Positions 31,986-35,077 of a stretch of 35,077 bases of DNA are shown here, piece by piece. The stretch's first letter is position 1. Every line of letters starts with the position of its first letter. The notes under the pieces were generated by a model. The model ran no database searches. It saw nothing but the letters and a program-made list of their open reading frames with translations, and was not told the origin of the DNA. The position numbers and the translations under genes were made by a program. Source of the stretch: Utricularia gibba (Eukaryota; Streptophyta; Magnoliopsida; Lamiales; Lentibulariaceae); NCBI GenBank assembly GCA_002189035.1, contig NEEC01000100.1:1-35077 (forward strand). Direction: 5' to 3'.

Positions 31986-32546
31986 TCACTTGACCCCGCC
32001 GGGAAATGGCGCATGATTTGATCCCTTGGGGATGCCAAGCATCAGACACGCGTAAAGCTCTTCAAGCTTGAGAGAATCCCCATTTCCCCAGTTCCCAGAG
32101 TAGCCAACATCGTCGTTTAAGCTCGAACAGACTGTGGTGGTGGTTTCGTCGCCGCCGCTGGACAGGGAGGACCCAAAGACGGGGTTTTGAAACTGTGACC
32201 TGAAAGCAGTAGTATCTTGAGTAGCCCGTTTAAGCTCTGCTCTCAGACTCTCCACTTGTTTCTCTAGTTGCCTTTTGTCGGCAAGAGCGGCTTCCAGACG
32301 CAGCTGCAGGGCCCCGTAGTCGAGCTCCAAGCTCTGGTTCTTCCACCTCGCTCTCTTGTTCTGGTACCAGATGGCAATTTGGCGCGGTGGTACACCCAGC
32401 TCCCGAGCTAACTGGAACTTCCGCTCAGGTTCCAGCTTCTTACCGGCGATGAAGCTGGCTTCCAGGACTCGTACTTGGTCTTGAGTCAGCCTCTTCTTCT
32501 GCAGTTTCAAGGCGTGGTGGCTCTTCTGGCTGTGTTGAAGGCTCAT
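31986..32546 (-). CDS. ATHB-52: Small HD-Zip class I transcription factor (ATHB-52-like)
   Basis: A single exon of 186 residues. The homeodomain lies at about residues 15-71 ([16 protein letters not shown] ... [15 protein letters not shown]). The leucine zipper follows directly, with heptad positions L73, L80, A87, L94 and L101. HD-Zip I proteins bind pseudopalindromic CAATNATTG as dimers and act in light, hormone and stress responses. The [10 protein letters not shown] start, the QSLE linker and the small size fit the ATHB-52 branch best. Helix 3 has WYQN where most homeodomains have WFQN. The C-terminus is acidic and Ser/Thr-rich and could activate transcription. A TATA box lies 113-120 bases upstream. 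The leader contains two long T runs on the plus strand (A runs in the mRNA) at about 32560-32594. The class is certain; the exact orthologue is inferred. Confidence 0.92.
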   Translation of the reverse strand: MSLQHSQKSHHALKLQKKRLTQDQVRVLEASFIAGKKLEPERKFQLARELGVPPRQIAIWYQNKRARWKNQSLELDYGALQLRLEAALADKRQLEKQVESLRAELKRATQDTTAFRSQFQNPVFGSSLSSGGDETTTTVCSSLNDDVGYSGNWGNGDSLKLEELYACLMLGIPKGSNHAPFPGGVK

Positions 32547-32658
32547 GATGAATCCTCTGTTTTTTTTTTTTTTTTGGTTTGTTTTTTTTTTTTCCTTTAC
32601 TCTCCGTTGGAGAATGGAAAAAAGGATTGGTTGGGGGCCTGTGCGTGGGGAGTAGCAG

Positions 32659-32666
32659 TATATATA
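32659..32666 (-). promoter_or_regulatory. TATA box of the HD-Zip gene
   Basis: TATATATA on the minus strand, 113-120 bases upstream of the ATG at 32546. This predicts a leader of about 80-90 bases that includes two A-rich tracts. Confidence 0.6.
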
Positions 32667-33957
32667 GGAGGTTTAACTTTAAAATTATCCGTGGGGTGGC
32701 TGTAGGAGCACCACCTCGTGTACAGAAGAATATTAATGTGGGGTTTGACGAAAAACATGATGTTTGAGTTTATTCATCAGCTTCTGAAAGGGATTGATAA
32801 TTGATGTACAGATGGTGGTGGCCGAGGCCAACTCTCTTGGCAATTCGTCGGTAGGAGTAGCCTATAGGGAACGACTCCCATGAAAAGTTCGGGTAAACTT
32901 AATATTTTAGCTTCTCTCAACTGGGGTCCTGCCCTCGACTTCAGTTCCAAATTCCTCTCTGATTCTACCCAAAATAGATTACTACCAACTTGATTAGCCC
33001 ACCCTGTAGTGTAGACTCGCTAGAAGCTAGAGCGTGTGAATGAGGTAAGATAACTAAGCAAGATGCTGCACTAGACGACTAGACAAAGACTAATACACCC
33101 AGAGCCGTTTAGTGGGCCAGCAAGTGCGACGCTTGAGGGGCAGGCAGGCAGGCTCGGTCAAGTCCTCGCCATATTTTCCTGGTTGCCAAAAGCTCTACCA
33201 CTTCAGCAGTCTTTTCAAGTTGCCACACACGTTCGCTCCTTTTTCCTAAATATCAACAATATCGCAAGCATAATGCTCTTAGAATTGCGCTACCCAAAAA
33301 CAAAATACCACAACTAGGACGAATCGGAAGGAAAATAGATACCAGCAAGCCTGCCTGAACTAGTATCATGGCAGGGCACATTTGGGTGTTTGGGGGTAAT
33401 CTGTGGAGGTAGCTGTTCATTGGAATCCCCTGACTCCCCGGTATCTCAGCGGCTGTTACCTTTGCAGAATCAATCAGGTTATTTCGATCCCAGCTCCTGG
33501 TCCCCCACAAATGCATTTGGATGGAACATAACATCAACTACGTGCTTACGTGTAACCTGTAATATTCACAAATTTGCGTTTTGCAATATGCCAATTACCC
33601 TACATGTGTAAAGCAAATTCATTACAGGCAGGTACAACTCATCAACCTCCGCGGTGCTTTTCACCAGAGCACAAGAGTCAAATAGTGACTACTCACTCAC
33701 TACCAATAAGTGCTTATCCATTACCTAGTTTAAAGAATGAGGGAATGCCATTTAATGTAATTTGTAATGGAAAGAGCTTCTGCGCCAAAGGACCTCAATT
33801 CCAATTCGATAGCGGACGAATAGTCAGCTGAAACAATCAGCAACAACACAAAGAACCAGAGAATCTTCCTCCACCCACAGGCCACAACACAGAGATTGAG
33901 AGTCCTTCTGAGTTATGGAACCTCCACATCAGCTGTTAGCTGAACTATCAGTTGAGC
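32667..33957. other. HD-Zip upstream and DAT 3' region, no gene seen
   Basis: An open frame at 33253-33537 (minus) has no recognisable features and is probably chance. No RNA gene or repeat family is recognised. Confidence 0.4.
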
Positions 33958-35077
33958 TTAAACATCTGAATAAGGAACTGGAACCCTTTGTGTTTCTGGG
34001 CCAGCAACCATGTCTTCCCAAAGCAGATCAGAGAGGGACATCGTCAATTCTCCAACTTCACCTGCAATGAACAACAAAGCCCCAAACATGAAAGTGGACT
34101 GAAATTATAGAAACAACTTGTTCAGATCAACACAAGCATTGTCTGCTATGGAATCCAGAGACGCTACCAACCATTTCCAATGGGCTTCCCGTCCCAATCG
34201 ATGATGGGAATTATAGGAAGAGCGCTTCTAGGAACATCATCTCAGAAGTCCTTTTTGCCTCCTCCACAGTTATGTTTCTCGTATCCACAGCCTTCAAAAA
34301 GCCTTGATCAACCAGTTTTCGAGCAAGCTGAATCAGTCTAAGCGCAGTGCAACCGCTCAGAATGTTATCAAATCCTGGAAAAATAAGCTCTTTATCTTGA
34401 GTTAAGAAGGCAACATTCATATTGGACCCTCAGCAATATAACCATTTTCATCAACCCAAATAGAAGCAAACGCCCCTTTCTCTTCAGCTTCCATCAGTGA
34501 GAGAACATTTGGGAGGTAGTTTACATTCTTCATTGTGGCGAAAAGAGTTGGTTTCATGGGAATTGTGGATGTTATCACTCTCACCCCATCTCTGCATTGG
34601 CTGAAATCTTCATCAATGACTACAGCATAGAAAGCGGATGTTGTGCAGCCAGAGGGTGAGAGAAAGAAATCCCCCGGTCCAGCGCTCAACCAATATCTCA
34701 GGGATCCCTTTCTGCATTTTGAAGCTGCAGTGAGTTGAATGAGAATGCTTCTCAGTGCGGACCGAGAAAAGGGGGTCTGATTTTCGCTTTTTCAGCTGAT
34801 GTCAAGAAACGGGCTAGATGGTCATCAATGCCGTAAAGATATCTGTGGCATATAAATTAAGACAAAGCATGCATCACAGATCCCTCGAGTGAGAGAAGAA
34901 TAAAAGAGTGCAATTCTGGTTTCAAGATGTGTTTCTATGAAGTGGAAACAAATTTACCCGTTAAAAATAGTTGCGGTATCGAAAACCCCGTGGCCCCGAT
35001 GAACCATGTGATCATCTATGGGAATAACCATCATCTCCGTATCAAGAGTAATCCCACCAAATACACTGGAATACATT
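33958..35077 (-). CDS. DAT1: D-amino-acid transaminase-like class IV aminotransferase, 3' part, three one-base frameshifts
   Basis: Minus-strand exons are from beyond the right edge to 34958, then 34842-34172 and 34061-33958 (stop codon at 33960-33958). The first shows DDHMVHRGHGVFDTA, the entry to the fold type IV PLP enzymes. The large exon has LRYWLSAGPGDF, the probable PLP lysine in ATMKNVNYLPN, then MEAEEKGAFASIWVDENGYIAEGP and FDNILSGCTALR. This matches the plant plastid D-amino-acid aminotransferase group, whose members have been linked to D-amino acid turnover and 4-amino-4-deoxychorismate lyase activity. The large exon is three bases short in total: homology changes frame near 34767-34775 (A4 next to G5), at 34422-34423 (T2) and near 34228. 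With three bases allowed for, both flanking splice phases fit exactly. The tail ends VPVPYSDV. Confidence 0.88.

Noticed and set aside
33253-33537. Minus-strand 94-codon frame upstream of the HD-Zip gene
   Set aside because: It has no recognisable domain, no start context and no splice support.

Overview
This is a plant nuclear genome segment, most likely from a woody dicot, basal eudicot or magnoliid; the species cannot be fixed from the sequence. The evidence is intron-rich genes with GT-AG splicing, plant-specific families (TCP, HD-Zip I, TTL, Ycf45/SPD1), chloroplast-type N-termini and two Ty1/copia LTR retrotransposons. Exon models were built by hand from splice signals, phase arithmetic and remembered family sequences; no search was run.

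Layout, left to right. The 5' end of a small secreted-peptide gene runs off the left edge (minus strand, 1-241). An older, frameshifted copia element lies at 1166-5880 (minus). A two-exon gene for a tiny single-span membrane protein is at 6330-6575 (plus). A TTL (TPR plus thioredoxin-like) gene spans 8661-17016 (minus); its fifth intron holds a very young copia element (9069-14636) with apparently identical 446-bp LTRs, a 5-bp target duplication and unusual TG...TA termini. IPT9 (tRNA isopentenyltransferase, plus, 17966-20489) is divergent from TTL. SPD1/Ycf45 ATPase (minus, 21179-24302) is convergent with IPT9. A CIN-class TCP4-like gene with a miR319 site follows (plus, 25691-27029). The right part holds four minus-strand genes: a DUF3082 membrane protein (27985-29081), the ERL1 exonuclease (29380-30877), an ATHB-52-like HD-Zip I factor (31986-32546) and the 3' part of a D-amino-acid transaminase-like gene (33958 to the right edge).

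The genes are ordinary euchromatic neighbours, not an operon-like system. Several point to the plastid (SPD1, ERL1, the DUF3082 protein, probably DAT and IPT9), but nothing shows that they act together. I see no previously undescribed multi-gene system.

The most informative observations are the young copia insertion in the TTL intron, in sense orientation and with non-canonical LTR ends, and a repeated pattern of one-base losses, mostly in short homopolymers, that break otherwise conserved reading frames in IPT9, TCP4 and DAT. That pattern looks more like base-calling error in a long-read assembly than real gene decay.
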